Positions 1 through 9,444 of a stretch of DNA of 64,000 nucleotides are shown piece by piece. The DNA is from Anaerostipes caccae L1-92. Lineage in GTDB: Bacteria > Bacillota > Clostridia > Lachnospirales > Lachnospiraceae. The position numbers were made by a program, and so were the translations under genes. The notes under the pieces were generated by a model. The model was not told the origin of the DNA. It saw nothing but the letters and a program-made list of their open reading frames with translations, and searched no databases. The stretch spans positions 581,001-645,000 of the forward strand of contig NZ_AP023027.1 of NCBI RefSeq assembly GCF_014467075.1, in the 5' to 3' direction. The first letter of the stretch is position 1, and each line of letters begins with the position of its first letter.

Positions 1-1
1 C

Positions 2-445
2 TGGAGGCTTGGCTATGCCGCTGCTCCGAAAATTATTATGGAGCAGATGGTGAAGATTCACCAGTACGGCATCATGGCTGCGCCGACCACGAGCCAGTAC
101 GCGGCGGTGGAGGCACTCCGCGCCTGCGATGACGAAGTGGAGGAGATGAAAAATTCCTATAACCAGAGGAGGCGGTATCTGCTTCACCGGTTCCGGGAAT
201 TGGGGCTTGAGTGTTTTGAGCCGGAGGGAGCTTTTTATGCATTTCCGTGTATTAAGGAATTTGGCATGAGCTCAGAGAAGTTTGCGGAAGAACTTTTGAA
301 AGAACAGAAGGTTGCGATCGTCCCGGGAACAGCTTTCGGCGCCTGCGGAGAGGGATATTTGAGAGTGTCCTATGCGTATTCCATCGACGAACTGAAAGAA
401 GCCCTCAGCAGGCTTGGCACATTTATTGAGAAACTAAGGAGATAA
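2..445 (+). CDS. Pyridoxal-phosphate class I aminotransferase, C-terminal part (5' end outside window)
   Basis: The reading frame is open from the window edge and begins with WRLGYAAAP, the segment that follows the PLP lysine region in class I/II aspartate-type aminotransferases (PatA/AspC-like). The C-terminal domain is complete, including GAFYAFP and the substrate-arginine region YLRVSYAYS. It would transfer an amino group between an amino acid and a 2-oxo acid in the cytoplasm; the substrate cannot be read from this fragment. The stop lies two bases before the trmL start, so the two genes are probably co-transcribed. The family call is sure, the specific reaction is not. Confidence 0.9.
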   Translation, partial: WRLGYAAAPKIIMEQMVKIHQYGIMAAPTTSQYAAVEALRACDDEVEEMKNSYNQRRRYLLHRFRELGLECFEPEGAFYAFPCIKEFGMSSEKFAEELLKEQKVAIVPGTAFGACGEGYLRVSYAYSIDELKEALSRLGTFIEKLRR

Positions 446-447
446 TC

Positions 448-948
448 ATGCTGCATATTGTTCTGCATGAGCCGGAGATGCCGGCCAATACCGGAAATAT
501 CGGAAGGACATGCGTTGCCTGCGGTGCGGTCCTGCATCTGATCGAACCGCTGGGATTTAAACTGAATGAGAAGATGATCAAAAGAGCAGGACTGGACTAC
601 TGGGAACACCTGGATGTGAGGACTTATGTGAATTTTGAGGATTTTCTTGAGAAAAATCATCATCCTAAGATTTACATGGCAACTACGAAATCCAGGCAGA
701 CCTATGCAGATGTCACTTATGGGGGCGCGGATGAAGACGTCTATCTGATGTTTGGCAAGGAGAGTGCCGGGATTCCGGAGGAAATTCTGCTTGACTACAA
801 GGAAACGGCAGTCAGGATTCCGATGCTTCCTGAGATCCGTTCCCTGAACTTGTCCAACTCTGTGGCGATTGTGGCCTATGAGGTGCTGAGACAGCAGGGA
901 TTTGACCATTTCCAGAGAGAAGGGCAGCTGCACCGCTACGAGTGGTAG
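448..948 (+). CDS. trmL: tRNA (cytidine(34)-2'-O)-methyltransferase TrmL
   Basis: This 166-residue SPOUT methyltransferase has the usual TrmL (YibK/CspR) length. The N-terminal EPEMPANTGNIGRTC and the C-terminal MLPEIRSLNLSNSVAI form the knotted S-adenosylmethionine site. It 2'-O-methylates the wobble nucleotide of leucine tRNAs. An AAGGAG ribosome-binding site sits just upstream of the ATG. It follows the aminotransferase directly and opens a cluster rich in translation genes (proS, cca). Confidence 0.93.
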   Translation: MLHIVLHEPEMPANTGNIGRTCVACGAVLHLIEPLGFKLNEKMIKRAGLDYWEHLDVRTYVNFEDFLEKNHHPKIYMATTKSRQTYADVTYGGADEDVYLMFGKESAGIPEEILLDYKETAVRIPMLPEIRSLNLSNSVAIVAYEVLRQQGFDHFQREGQLHRYEW

Positions 949-966
949 CAAATAAGGAGAGAGAAT

Positions 967-1689
967 ATGAGAGAGAGAATGAGGGCAAAGGATATAAGAG
1001 AATTTGCTAAAGAAAAACTAAAAGAAAATTTAAAGGTGCTAGTGCTGATTCAGATCATTATTGTACTTATCACCATTGGGATCACAGTATGGGGAAACAT
1101 GTTCCAGAGACTGATTGGTTCTATGATATTGAACTTTGTGATACAGATTGCAGAGATGTTTTTAGTCTATGCATTTTTTGCAGGAATTACTTTTGCATAT
1201 TTCATGTGTTCTGTTGGCCTGAAACCAAGAGTAGAAGATGTATTTTATGTGTTTTTAAAAAAGAAGAAATCGATTTTATGGGTGATTTTAAGAAAATGTA
1301 TTATGATTCAGGTGTACGCGGCAATATTTAGTTTCTTTGGTGGATTATTAGGCGCAATACTTTACGTTGACAGCAGTCCTTTCATTCTTACCTCCAGCGT
1401 ATTAGCTGTGGTCATAGTGGAACTTCGTTATTTTCCTGCAATATATTTGCTGATAGATGGGGAAGAAAAAGAAGCAAAGAAAGCAGTATGGCGGGGCACT
1501 GATTTGATGAAAGGGAATTATAAGAGGCTGATTTTCTTATATCTTTCTTTTATTCCGTGGATGCTGCTCGGTGTCCTGACCCTTGGAATTGGCTTGTTTG
1601 TGGTCGCTGCATGGCTGCAGATTTCTATGGCTGTATTTTATAAAGACTTGAAGGAACAAGAAAAGGCAAAGACAGGGACGGCGGCATAA
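967..1689 (+). CDS. DUF975-like integral membrane protein (paralogue 1)
   Basis: This is a 240-residue protein with about five or six hydrophobic segments. Its C-terminal half, with GNYKRLIFLYLSFIPWMLLG, LTLGIG and a closing FYKDL, resembles the DUF975 family of Firmicute membrane proteins, whose function is unknown. AAGGAG lies eight bases before the chosen ATG. Alignment with the next gene (MKFRDIWELAK versus MRAKDIREFAK) would instead favour the in-frame ATG at 979. The sequence is visibly more AT-rich than the flanking housekeeping genes. It is one of a tandem pair sharing VVELRYFPA.LLLDGEE and the closing region. Confidence 0.75.
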   Translation: MRERMRAKDIREFAKEKLKENLKVLVLIQIIIVLITIGITVWGNMFQRLIGSMILNFVIQIAEMFLVYAFFAGITFAYFMCSVGLKPRVEDVFYVFLKKKKSILWVILRKCIMIQVYAAIFSFFGGLLGAILYVDSSPFILTSSVLAVVIVELRYFPAIYLLIDGEEKEAKKAVWRGTDLMKGNYKRLIFLYLSFIPWMLLGVLTLGIGLFVVAAWLQISMAVFYKDLKEQEKAKTGTAA

Positions 1690-1695
1690 AAGAGA

Positions 1696-2433
1696 ATGAA
1701 ATTCAGGGATATTTGGGAATTAGCGAAGACAAGGGCCAAAGACAGCCTCTGCACTTTGGTTATAATTGAAGTCATTATTATAATGATCGTCATGGGTCTT
1801 CAAACATGGAAAATAGGCTTAGTGATGTTGTTCCCTTTTCTGGCGCCTGCATTGCTGATACAAATTTCAAAACAGCTGCTGATGTTTATTTTTTGGACAG
1901 GAAATATTTTTGCTTGTATGATGACAGCTATGGGTGTGGAAGCGAACGTAGAATATATCTTTTATGTATTTCAGAGTAAGTCAAAAGGAATTTTATGGCT
2001 GCTTCTGAGAAAAGTTTTAATGATGAATGTGTATTTACTTTTGTTTTCTTGTACTGCCGATATTTTAAACATAACACAATATCTGAAGCCTTCATATTGG
2101 TCATTAATTGAACTCATACTGGCTGTCATCGTCGTAGAGCTGCGTTATTTTCCCGCATTATATTTACTTCTGGACGGGGAAGAGCAGAAATGCGGCCCGG
2201 CAGTGCGGCGGGGAATCAGCATGATGCATGGTAATTACTTGAGATTAATCGCGTTTTGGCTGTTTTTTCTCCCGCGGCTGTTCATCGGTCTGCTGTTCCT
2301 GGGAGTGGGCATTCTGGTGGTCGCTCCATGGGTTCAGGTTTCTCTGGCCACATTTTATATGGAATTAAAGCAGCAGGAAAAGATAAGAATACGCAGTAAG
2401 ACGGAAGATGACATCAGACAAGGCAGTACATGA
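1696..2433 (+). CDS. DUF975-like integral membrane protein (paralogue 2)
   Basis: This 245-residue membrane protein is clearly a paralogue of the preceding gene. It has the same N-terminal amphipathic start, the same central VVELRYFPALYLLLDGEEQ motif, the same GNYLRLIAF segment and the same FYMELKQQEK end. It starts six bases after the upstream stop with only a weak ribosome-binding site, suggesting translational coupling. The C-terminus is a charged tail. The pair most likely arose by tandem duplication; no function is known for the family. Confidence 0.75.
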   Translation: MKFRDIWELAKTRAKDSLCTLVIIEVIIIMIVMGLQTWKIGLVMLFPFLAPALLIQISKQLLMFIFWTGNIFACMMTAMGVEANVEYIFYVFQSKSKGILWLLLRKVLMMNVYLLLFSCTADILNITQYLKPSYWSLIELILAVIVVELRYFPALYLLLDGEEQKCGPAVRRGISMMHGNYLRLIAFWLFFLPRLFIGLLFLGVGILVVAPWVQVSLATFYMELKQQEKIRIRSKTEDDIRQGST

Positions 2434-2485
2434 GAAATAAAAAGATATTTTAAATAAATTAAGAGATAAGAAGGAGATCAATCAC

Positions 2486-3922
2486 ATGGCAAAAGAAAAG
2501 AAGCTGGTAGAAGCCATCACTGCAATGGATGAAGACTTTGCACAGTGGTATACCGACGTTGTTAAAAAGGCAGAATTAATTGAATATTCCAGTGTAAAAG
2601 GATGCATGATCCTTCGCCCCAACGGATATGCCATTTGGGAAAATATTCAGAAAGTAATGGATGCTAAATTTAAAGAGACAGGTGTGGAAAATGTGGCAAT
2701 GCCGATGTTTATTCCGGAAAGCCTTTTGGAGAGAGAGAAAGACCACGTGGAAGGCTTTGCGCCGGAAGTTGCGTGGGTGACTCACGGAGGGAATAAGAAG
2801 CTCGAGGAGCGTCTCTGTGTAAGGCCGACTTCTGAAACTCTGTTCTGTGATTTTTACTCTAATATCATCCAGTCTTACAGGGATCTTCCGAAGTTATATA
2901 ATCAGTGGGTGTCCGTAGTCCGCTGGGAAAAGAGCACGAGACCGTTCCTGCGCACCTCTGAGTTTTACTGGCAGGAAGGCCATACGGCCCATGCGACAGC
3001 CGACGAGGCTGAGGAGCGCACGGTTCAGATGTTAAATATGTATGCGGACTTCTGCGAGCAGTACCTGGCAATTCCGGTTGTCAAAGGACAGAAGACGGAG
3101 AAAGAAAAGTTTGCAGGGGCCAATGCCACTTATACGATCGAAGCGCTGATGCATGACGGAAAGGCTCTTCAGTCAGGGACAAGCCATAACTTCGGAGATG
3201 GATTTGCTAAAGCGTTTGATATCCAGTATACCGATAAGAACAACAAACTGCAGTATGTCCATCAGACATCATGGGGCATGTCCACACGTATTATCGGGGC
3301 GATCATTATGGTCCACGGCGACGATTCAGGGCTCGTGCTGCCTCCGAAAATCGCACCGGTACAGACGATGATCGTGCCGATCATGCAGAAAAAAGAAGGA
3401 GTTCTCGAAAAAGCAGAAGAGATCAGAGAGTGCCTTTCTAAAAATTATAAAGTAAAAGTAGACGATTCCGACAAGAGTCCGGGATGGAAGTTCAGTGAAC
3501 AGGAAGTTCAGGGAATCCCAACCAGGATCGAGATCGGACCGAAAGATATCGAAAAGAACCAGGCAGTGATTGTGCGCCGCGATACGAGAGAAAAGATTTT
3601 TGTTTCTCTTGACGAGATCGAATCAAAGCTTTCCGAAGTGCTTGACCAGATGCAGAAAGACATGCTGGAACGGGCGAAAAAGCATTTAGAGGAGAATACT
3701 CACGAGGCAGGAAACTGGGATGAGTTTACGGAGATCATCGAAAAGCAGCAGGGCTTCGTAAAAGCTATGTGGTGCGGGGAAACCGAGTGTGAAGAAGCCA
3801 TCAAGGACGAGACAGGGGCTACCACCAGATGCATGCCTTTTGAACAGGAACATCTCGGGGATGTGTGCGTTCACTGCGGAAAGCCGGCCAAAAAGATGGT
3901 TCTTTTCGGAAAAGCATATTAA
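2486..3922 (+). CDS. proS: Prolyl-tRNA synthetase, archaeal/eukaryotic-type
   Basis: This 478-residue class II synthetase attaches proline to tRNA-Pro. Its length and its ending (zinc-binding-like [10 protein letters not shown], final FGKAY) match the short ProS type without the editing insertion that is common in clostridia. The class II motif 2 region [14 protein letters not shown] lies near residues 153-166, and the RPTSET substrate loop is upstream. AGAAGGAG precedes the ATG. The absence of an INS editing domain implies separate trans-editing of alanyl-tRNA-Pro elsewhere in the genome (inference). Confidence 0.96.
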   Translation: MAKEKKLVEAITAMDEDFAQWYTDVVKKAELIEYSSVKGCMILRPNGYAIWENIQKVMDAKFKETGVENVAMPMFIPESLLEREKDHVEGFAPEVAWVTHGGNKKLEERLCVRPTSETLFCDFYSNIIQSYRDLPKLYNQWVSVVRWEKSTRPFLRTSEFYWQEGHTAHATADEAEERTVQMLNMYADFCEQYLAIPVVKGQKTEKEKFAGANATYTIEALMHDGKALQSGTSHNFGDGFAKAFDIQYTDKNNKLQYVHQTSWGMSTRIIGAIIMVHGDDSGLVLPPKIAPVQTMIVPIMQKKEGVLEKAEEIRECLSKNYKVKVDDSDKSPGWKFSEQEVQGIPTRIEIGPKDIEKNQAVIVRRDTREKIFVSLDEIESKLSEVLDQMQKDMLERAKKHLEENTHEAGNWDEFTEIIEKQQGFVKAMWCGETECEEAIKDETGATTRCMPFEQEHLGDVCVHCGKPAKKMVLFGKAY

Positions 3923-3931
3923 AGGAAGTTT

Positions 3932-5281
3932 ATGTTTAAGATTGAGATACCTGAAAAAGCAAAACAGATCATAAATCAGCTGGAACAGGCCGGCTACGAA
4001 GCATATGTCGTAGGCGGCCCGGTCCGGGACTGCATTTTGGGGAAATGCCCTACGGACTGGGACATTACCACATCCGCATCTCCTTACCAAGTAAAGGAGA
4101 TTTTTTCATATACAATTGATACGGGAATCGCTCACGGTACGGTGACAGTGATGATGGGAAAAGAACCATTTGAAGTGACGACCTACCGGGTGGATGGAGA
4201 ATACAGAGACCACAGAAGGCCGGAGGAGGTCTGTTTTACCAAATCCCTGAAAGAAGATCTGCTGAGAAGAGATTTCACCATCAATGCCATGGCATACAAC
4301 GACAGGGATGGACTGACCGATTATTACGGAGGAGTGGAGGACCTTAAAAAGAAGACGATCCGCTGCGTGGGGGATGCCCGCAGGCGTTTTGACGAGGATG
4401 CGCTCAGAATTTTGAGAGCGCTGCGCTTTCAGGCACAGCTTGGCTTCGTGATAGAAGAAGAGACAAAGCAGGCCATACAAAAACAGGCAAAGTTCTTAAA
4501 GGATATCAGCGCAGAGAGGATTCAGACGGAGCTCACAAAACTTCTCCTGTCCGATCACCCGGAAACGATCCTTGACGCATATGATCTGGGCGTTACAAAA
4601 GTGGTGCTCCCGGAATTCGACCGGATGATGGAGACACCTCAGAATAACCCTCATCACTGCTATAACGTAGGAGTTCATACGGTGGAGGCTTTAAAAAATA
4701 CTGAGCCGGACCATATACTGCGGTGGACGATGCTGCTCCACGATGTGGGAAAGCCTGAAGCCAGAGTCGAAGGGAAAATAAAAGACAGTTTTCAGGGACA
4801 TAACACTATCGGAGAAGAGGTGTCCAGGAAGATTTTGAAAAGACTGAAATTTGACAACCAAACCATAAAGCAGGTGACCAGACTTGTATATTGGCATGAC
4901 GTACGGTTCGGTTCTTTGGATGAGGTCAGCAAAAAGACTGTGAGACGCTGGGCCAGCAGAATTTCGGTGCCGCTGTTTGAGAAACTTTTAAAAGTCCAGC
5001 AGGCAGATATTTCAGCCCAGAGCACTTTTATGCAGGAGGAAAAGCAGCAGATCCTTGACCGTACGAGACTGCTGTTTGAGGAAATCAAAGAGGAAGAGGA
5101 CTGTCTTCAGGTGAAAGATCTGGCTCTTGACGGAAAGGACCTGATCAGTCTGGGGATGAAACCCGGCAGAGAAATAGGAGAAATGCTGGCAGGACTTTTA
5201 GAACTTGTTTTAGAAGATCCGGCCAAAAATAAAAGGGAAGTATTGGAGCAGGCTGTCAGGAAGAAAAGAGGAGAGTTATGA
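3932..5281 (+). CDS. cca: CCA tRNA nucleotidyltransferase with HD domain
   Basis: The 449-residue protein is a class II CCA-adding enzyme of the poly(A) polymerase family. The nucleotidyltransferase head shows VVGGPVRDCILG and the catalytic DWD near residues 28-50, then RRDFTINAMAYN near residue 113. A C-terminal HD domain with LLHDVGKPEA lies near residue 268. It builds or repairs the 3' CCA end of tRNA. The usual GGAVRD is GGPVRD here. It follows proS by nine bases and overlaps the next gene by four (ATGA), so the three are probably one transcript. Confidence 0.94.
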   Translation: MFKIEIPEKAKQIINQLEQAGYEAYVVGGPVRDCILGKCPTDWDITTSASPYQVKEIFSYTIDTGIAHGTVTVMMGKEPFEVTTYRVDGEYRDHRRPEEVCFTKSLKEDLLRRDFTINAMAYNDRDGLTDYYGGVEDLKKKTIRCVGDARRRFDEDALRILRALRFQAQLGFVIEEETKQAIQKQAKFLKDISAERIQTELTKLLLSDHPETILDAYDLGVTKVVLPEFDRMMETPQNNPHHCYNVGVHTVEALKNTEPDHILRWTMLLHDVGKPEARVEGKIKDSFQGHNTIGEEVSRKILKRLKFDNQTIKQVTRLVYWHDVRFGSLDEVSKKTVRRWASRISVPLFEKLLKVQQADISAQSTFMQEEKQQILDRTRLLFEEIKEEEDCLQVKDLALDGKDLISLGMKPGREIGEMLAGLLELVLEDPAKNKREVLEQAVRKKRGEL

Positions 5282-6075
5282 TCATACTTGTGATTCCGTT
5301 TTGTATCTTTCTTTACCTGTATATGATCTATCCCGGGAAGCCAAGAAAACATCCGGTGCTGGAAACGAAATGTTTTGCTCACCGGGGGCTCCACGGCTTT
5401 CACGGGATACCGGAAAACTCTATGGAGGCTTTCAGGAATGCGGTTACCTACGGATATGGGATTGAACTGGATGTACAGCTTACAAAAGATGATGTGATGG
5501 TCGTCCATCATGATTACGATCTGAAGAGAACCTGCGGTGTCAACAAAACGATTCGTGATCTGACCTACCGGGAGCTTAAGAGATATTCTCTGATGGAGAC
5601 AAAAGAACGGATTCCCCGGTTTGCGGATGTGCTGGCTTTGGTAGACGGAAAGGTGCCGCTTCTGGTGGAACTGAAAATGGAGCACTGTGACCGGAAACTC
5701 TGCCGGCTGGCGGCGGAAGTGCTGGATCAATACCGGGGACTCTACTGTATGGAATCTTTTCATCCGTTTGCACTGTTCTGGTTCAGGCTAAACCGTCCGG
5801 AAGTCATACGCGGGCAGCTGTCCATGAATTTCAGAAAGGATCACCATAAGGGGAACCAGCTTGCCTACTGGGCGGAACAGAATCTTTTGACGAACTTTGC
5901 CACAAAACCGGATTTTATTGCATACAAATATATTTACTGGGAGGAGCCGTCCCTAAAGCTGTGCCGGAAGATTTCGGGAATCCCGGTCTATGGATGGACG
6001 TTCCGGAGCAGAGAGGAATATGAAAAGTACCGCAGAAAGTTTTATGGATTTATTTTTGAAAAGTTTATGATATAA
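5278..6075 (+). CDS. Membrane-anchored glycerophosphodiester phosphodiesterase
   Basis: This 265-residue protein has one N-terminal hydrophobic segment (residues 2-18) followed by a GDPD TIM-barrel. Catalytic signatures are AHRGLHG (about 35), the metal ligands in IELDVQLTKD (about 62), HHDYDL (about 79) and LLVELK (about 122). It would hydrolyse glycerophosphodiesters to glycerol 3-phosphate and an alcohol at or outside the membrane. Its ATG overlaps the cca stop by four bases, indicating translational coupling. The natural substrate is not evident. Confidence 0.88.
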   Translation: MIILVIPFCIFLYLYMIYPGKPRKHPVLETKCFAHRGLHGFHGIPENSMEAFRNAVTYGYGIELDVQLTKDDVMVVHHDYDLKRTCGVNKTIRDLTYRELKRYSLMETKERIPRFADVLALVDGKVPLLVELKMEHCDRKLCRLAAEVLDQYRGLYCMESFHPFALFWFRLNRPEVIRGQLSMNFRKDHHKGNQLAYWAEQNLLTNFATKPDFIAYKYIYWEEPSLKLCRKISGIPVYGWTFRSREEYEKYRRKFYGFIFEKFMI

Positions 6076-6133
6076 TGTACGCGAAGCGTGAATATGATAG
6101 CATTGCGCACTCGGAAGGAGATGTAAGTCAGAG

Positions 6134-7186
6134 ATGAAGAAAAATATCGCTGTGATCTTCGGGGGAAGATCCTCCGAACATGAAGTGTCCTGTGTTTCGG
6201 CTGCCACAGTCATACGAAGCCTGGATGAAGAAAAATATAATGTGATTTTAGTGGGGATAACAAAAGACGGCCGCTGGCTGCTTGTGGATAAATTAAAAGA
6301 GATTGAAGACGGAAGCTGGAGAGAATCCAGGGTGAATGCGATTATTTCTCCGGATACAGAAGATAAGGCATTGGTACTCCTCGCAGAGGGTACATACCGG
6401 CTGCAGCCTGTGGATGTAATCTTCCCGGTGCTTCACGGTTTAAACGGAGAAGACGGGACCATTCAGGGACTGTTTGAAATGGCTCAGATCCCGTATGTGG
6501 GATGCGGGGTACTGGCTTCCGCGGTATCGATGGATAAGGTTTATACAAAGATCATTGTGGAAGACCTTGGAATCCGGCAGGCACAGTTTGTCCATATCCG
6601 CAGGAGTGACTTAACTCAGATGGAGGACGCTCTTGACCGGGCAGAGGCAAAGCTTTCTTATCCGATGTTTGTGAAGCCTTCCCGGGCAGGGTCTTCCGTG
6701 GGAGTTTCCAAGGCGGAGGACAGGGAAGCACTTTCAAAAGCACTGTCAAAGGCTGCCGAACATGACCGCAATATTTTAGTGGAGGAGACCATCGTTGGAC
6801 GGGAAGTGGAATGCGCCGTCCTCGGAGGAAAAGAGATCAAGGCTTCCGGTGTGGGAGAAATTCTGGCCGCTGCCGATTTCTATGATTATGATGCCAAATA
6901 TAATAACCAGGAATCAAAGACCCTGATCGATCCTCCGATGCCGGAGGAGACGAGAGAGGAGATCCGGAAATCCGCAGCTGAGATTTTTAAGGCTGTTGAC
7001 GGATACGGTCTTTCCCGCGTAGACTTCTTTATTGCAGAGAATGGGGAGGTCGTGTTCAATGAGATCAATACACTTCCAGGATTTACGTCCATCAGCATGT
7101 ATCCGATGCTCTGGGCGGCCCAGGGAATCAAAACGCCGGCCCTTGCAGACGAGCTGATCCGTCTTGCGGAAGAAAGGTTTGAATAA
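6134..7186 (+). CDS. ddl: D-alanine--D-alanine ligase
   Basis: This 350-residue ATP-grasp enzyme joins two D-alanines for peptidoglycan synthesis. Visible signatures are FGGRSSEHEVS (about 9-19), LHGLNGEDGTIQGL (about 98-111), KPSRAGSSVGVSK and the metal-binding FNEINTLPGFT (about 311-321). AAGGAG stands upstream of the ATG. It is followed two bases later by glutamate racemase, so the cassette supplies two D-amino acid inputs to wall synthesis. Confidence 0.96.
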   Translation: MKKNIAVIFGGRSSEHEVSCVSAATVIRSLDEEKYNVILVGITKDGRWLLVDKLKEIEDGSWRESRVNAIISPDTEDKALVLLAEGTYRLQPVDVIFPVLHGLNGEDGTIQGLFEMAQIPYVGCGVLASAVSMDKVYTKIIVEDLGIRQAQFVHIRRSDLTQMEDALDRAEAKLSYPMFVKPSRAGSSVGVSKAEDREALSKALSKAAEHDRNILVEETIVGREVECAVLGGKEIKASGVGEILAAADFYDYDAKYNNQESKTLIDPPMPEETREEIRKSAAEIFKAVDGYGLSRVDFFIAENGEVVFNEINTLPGFTSISMYPMLWAAQGIKTPALADELIRLAEERFE

Positions 7187-7188
7187 AA

Positions 7189-8007
7189 ATGAGCAGTGTA
7201 CATGACAATGCACCCATCGGAGTATTTGACTCAGGGGTCGGGGGGCTTACCGTAGCCAGGGAGATCATGAGACAGCTTCCCGATGAGAGTCTGATTTATT
7301 TTGGAGATACGGCCAGGGTACCCTATGGTACGAAGTCGAAAGATACGGTCATCCGGTACTCCAGGCAGATCGTAAATTTCCTGTTGAGCAAAAATGTAAA
7401 GGCCATTGTGATAGCCTGCAATACGGCCAGCGCCCTTGCTATGCACAAGCTCCAGCAGGAATATATCGTTCCCATGATCGGCATGGTGCGTCCAGGGGCT
7501 ATTGCGGCCGCCAGGGCCACGAAGAATCACCATATCGGCATCATTGGAACCAATGCCACTGTAAAGAGCGGCCAGTATGGAAAGTATTTAAGGGAACTGA
7601 ACCCGGATGTAACCGTGGTGACAAAAGCCTGCCCTCTGTTTGTGCCCCTCGTGGAAGAGGGACTGATCGACGACAGGATCACAGAAGACATGGTATCCAG
7701 ATATTTGCGGGAGTTTGACCAGTATCAGATCGATTCCCTGATCCTTGGATGTACCCACTATCCTTTGCTGCAAAATCCCATCAAAAATTTTGTGGGTGAC
7801 AATGTAACCTTGATCAATCCCGCCTACGAGACGGCGAAATCTCTGAGGGAACTTCTGAAAGAAAGGGAGATGGAGGCGGAGAGCGGCCATACAGCTGAGT
7901 ATCATTATTATGTCAGCGATATGGAAGATCAGTTTCTGAGTTTTGCGGACCGGGTTCTGCCCTGTCATGTGGAAAAAGTACAGCCCATAGATATTGAAAG
8001 GTATTAG
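7189..8007 (+). CDS. murI: Glutamate racemase
   Basis: This 272-residue cofactor-independent racemase makes D-glutamate for peptidoglycan. The two catalytic cysteines are seen in IACNTASA (about residue 75) and LGCTHYPLL (about residue 185), and the N-terminal GVFDSGVGGLTV is canonical. It lies immediately downstream of ddl in the same direction and is very likely co-transcribed with it. Confidence 0.96.
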   Translation: MSSVHDNAPIGVFDSGVGGLTVAREIMRQLPDESLIYFGDTARVPYGTKSKDTVIRYSRQIVNFLLSKNVKAIVIACNTASALAMHKLQQEYIVPMIGMVRPGAIAAARATKNHHIGIIGTNATVKSGQYGKYLRELNPDVTVVTKACPLFVPLVEEGLIDDRITEDMVSRYLREFDQYQIDSLILGCTHYPLLQNPIKNFVGDNVTLINPAYETAKSLRELLKEREMEAESGHTAEYHYYVSDMEDQFLSFADRVLPCHVEKVQPIDIERY

Positions 8008-8016
8008 AGGAGACAA

Positions 8017-8469
8017 ATGAACAAAGAAGTGATTATCAATATTTCCGGTCTTCAGCTGGATGCCGGTACGGAAGAACCTATTGAGCTGATGACGACAGGG
8101 GATTACTATCTGAAAAACGGAAAGCACTATGTCATTTATGATGAGCTGACCGACGATTCCCAGGTCGTAAAAAACCGTCTTAAGATCAGCCCCAAGGTCG
8201 TGGAAGTAACAAAAAAGGGAGCCAGCAGCTCCCATATGGTATTTGAGCGGGGAAAAGAAAACCTCACTTATTATGACACTCCTTTCGGAAGTCTCTTGCT
8301 TGGGATCAACACAAGCAAGATCGACTTTGAGGAGAAAGAGGACAGCATGGCGCTGCACATCGACTACGGACTGTCCATTAACTCAGACCACGTTTCAGAC
8401 TGTTCCATCGACGTGTCCATTGCGTCGAAGCAGCAGGAACACAGTGACTGCACAGACAGTGCCCAGTAG
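8017..8469 (+). CDS. DUF1934-family protein
   Basis: The 150-residue protein matches DUF1934, a small beta-barrel (lipocalin/YwiB-like) family common in Firmicutes. Typical features are an N-terminal VIINISG, then YYLKNGKHYVIYDE and the C-terminal MALHIDYGLSINS region. Its function is unknown. A good AGAGGAG site precedes the ATG, ten bases after murI. Its last 75 bases are antisense to the 3' end of the convergent PAP2 phosphatase gene, where its C-terminal tail becomes low-complexity and unlike the family core. Confidence 0.8.
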   Translation: MNKEVIINISGLQLDAGTEEPIELMTTGDYYLKNGKHYVIYDELTDDSQVVKNRLKISPKVVEVTKKGASSSHMVFERGKENLTYYDTPFGSLLLGINTSKIDFEEKEDSMALHIDYGLSINSDHVSDCSIDVSIASKQQEHSDCTDSAQ

Positions 8470-8916
8470 GATCCCGCCGAGGACATCGGTTGGATAATGT
8501 ACATACAGATACAGCCTGCTGAACGCGATCAGTGCTGCCAGGACAAAAGCTGGGATTCCCAGCTTTTTGTCGTATAAAAACAAGGATACGGCGGCACAGA
8601 AAGAAGAAGCTGTATGACCGGACGGAAAAGAATACCGGCCCGGAGGAGGAATCAGAAGTTTGATATCCCGATAGGTAAAAGGTCTTGCCCGGCCCACCAA
8701 AGGTTTGATGATATGATCCCCCAGTATGTAAGTAACCAGCATGGCAATGAGCATGCCGACACCTGCTTTTCTGTATTTTTTTGTGAACAGAAGGATAACG
8801 GCGATCAGAATCCATATCGTGCCCGCGTCGCCTAAATGTGTGATCCTGGAGAAGAAATCATCCAGGAACGGGGTTCTTACATGTGTTTGGATAAAGTCGA
8901 GTATTTGAAAATCCAT
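8395..8916 (-). CDS. PAP2-family membrane phosphatase
   Basis: This 173-residue integral membrane protein carries the three acid phosphatase motifs: KPLVGRARP, PSGHT (the central catalytic histidine) and SRLYLYVHYPTDVLGG. It probably dephosphorylates a lipid pyrophosphate such as undecaprenyl pyrophosphate or phosphatidate at the outer membrane face; which one cannot be told. A GAGGAG site lies before the ATG on the minus strand. It runs convergent to the DUF1934 gene and overlaps it by 75 bases. Confidence 0.9.
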   Translation of the reverse strand: MDFQILDFIQTHVRTPFLDDFFSRITHLGDAGTIWILIAVILLFTKKYRKAGVGMLIAMLVTYILGDHIIKPLVGRARPFTYRDIKLLIPPPGRYSFPSGHTASSFCAAVSLFLYDKKLGIPAFVLAALIAFSRLYLYVHYPTDVLGGILLGTVCAVTVFLLLRRNGHVDGTV

Positions 8917-9009
8917 AAAGGCTCCTCACTTTTTTTATTAAATTATATCACAAAACCGGGCTTCGTGTTATAATATCAAAATGAATTACAACAGATAGAA
9001 GGAATGAAG

Positions 9010-9438
9010 ATGATTACACTAGTTGCAAATCACATCGGAGTGGATACCTACCTTTGGCTCCGGGAAGCCGTAGGCTTTAAAAAGCTCACCAGGACTCAGG
9101 CCGTGAAGGCGCTGAAAAACAGTCTTTATGTGGTGGCGGCCTATGCGGATGACAGGATCGTCGGCATGGGGCGGATCGTGGGGGACGGAGCGGTCATCTG
9201 TTATATCCAGGATCTCATGATACATCCGGACTACCAAAAGGCGGGTGTAGGAAGCAAAATAATTGAAAATCTGATTGCTTTCGTGGAGAGTATCCGGGAG
9301 GATGACACAGAGATGATGCTGGACCTGATGTGTGCAAAGGGAAGGGAAGCCTTTTATGAGGCCCATGGTTTTATTTCCAGGCCAAATGAGAGTCTGGGAC
9401 CCGGCATGATAAGATACCTAAAGGAAAGGAGAGCATAA
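9010..9438 (+). CDS. GNAT-family N-acetyltransferase
   Basis: This small acetyltransferase of about 142 residues has the acetyl-CoA-binding loop in YQKAGVGSKI and the preceding beta-strand DLMIHPDYQ. Two in-frame ATGs exist, at 9004 and 9010. AGAAGGA at 8997-9003 touches the first and sits six bases from the second, so 9010 is preferred. The acceptor substrate is unknown. It is divergent from the PAP2 gene and is followed six bases later by a DUF4190 gene. Confidence 0.87.
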   Translation: MITLVANHIGVDTYLWLREAVGFKKLTRTQAVKALKNSLYVVAAYADDRIVGMGRIVGDGAVICYIQDLMIHPDYQKAGVGSKIIENLIAFVESIREDDTEMMLDLMCAKGREAFYEAHGFISRPNESLGPGMIRYLKERRA

Positions 9439-9444
9439 AAATAT

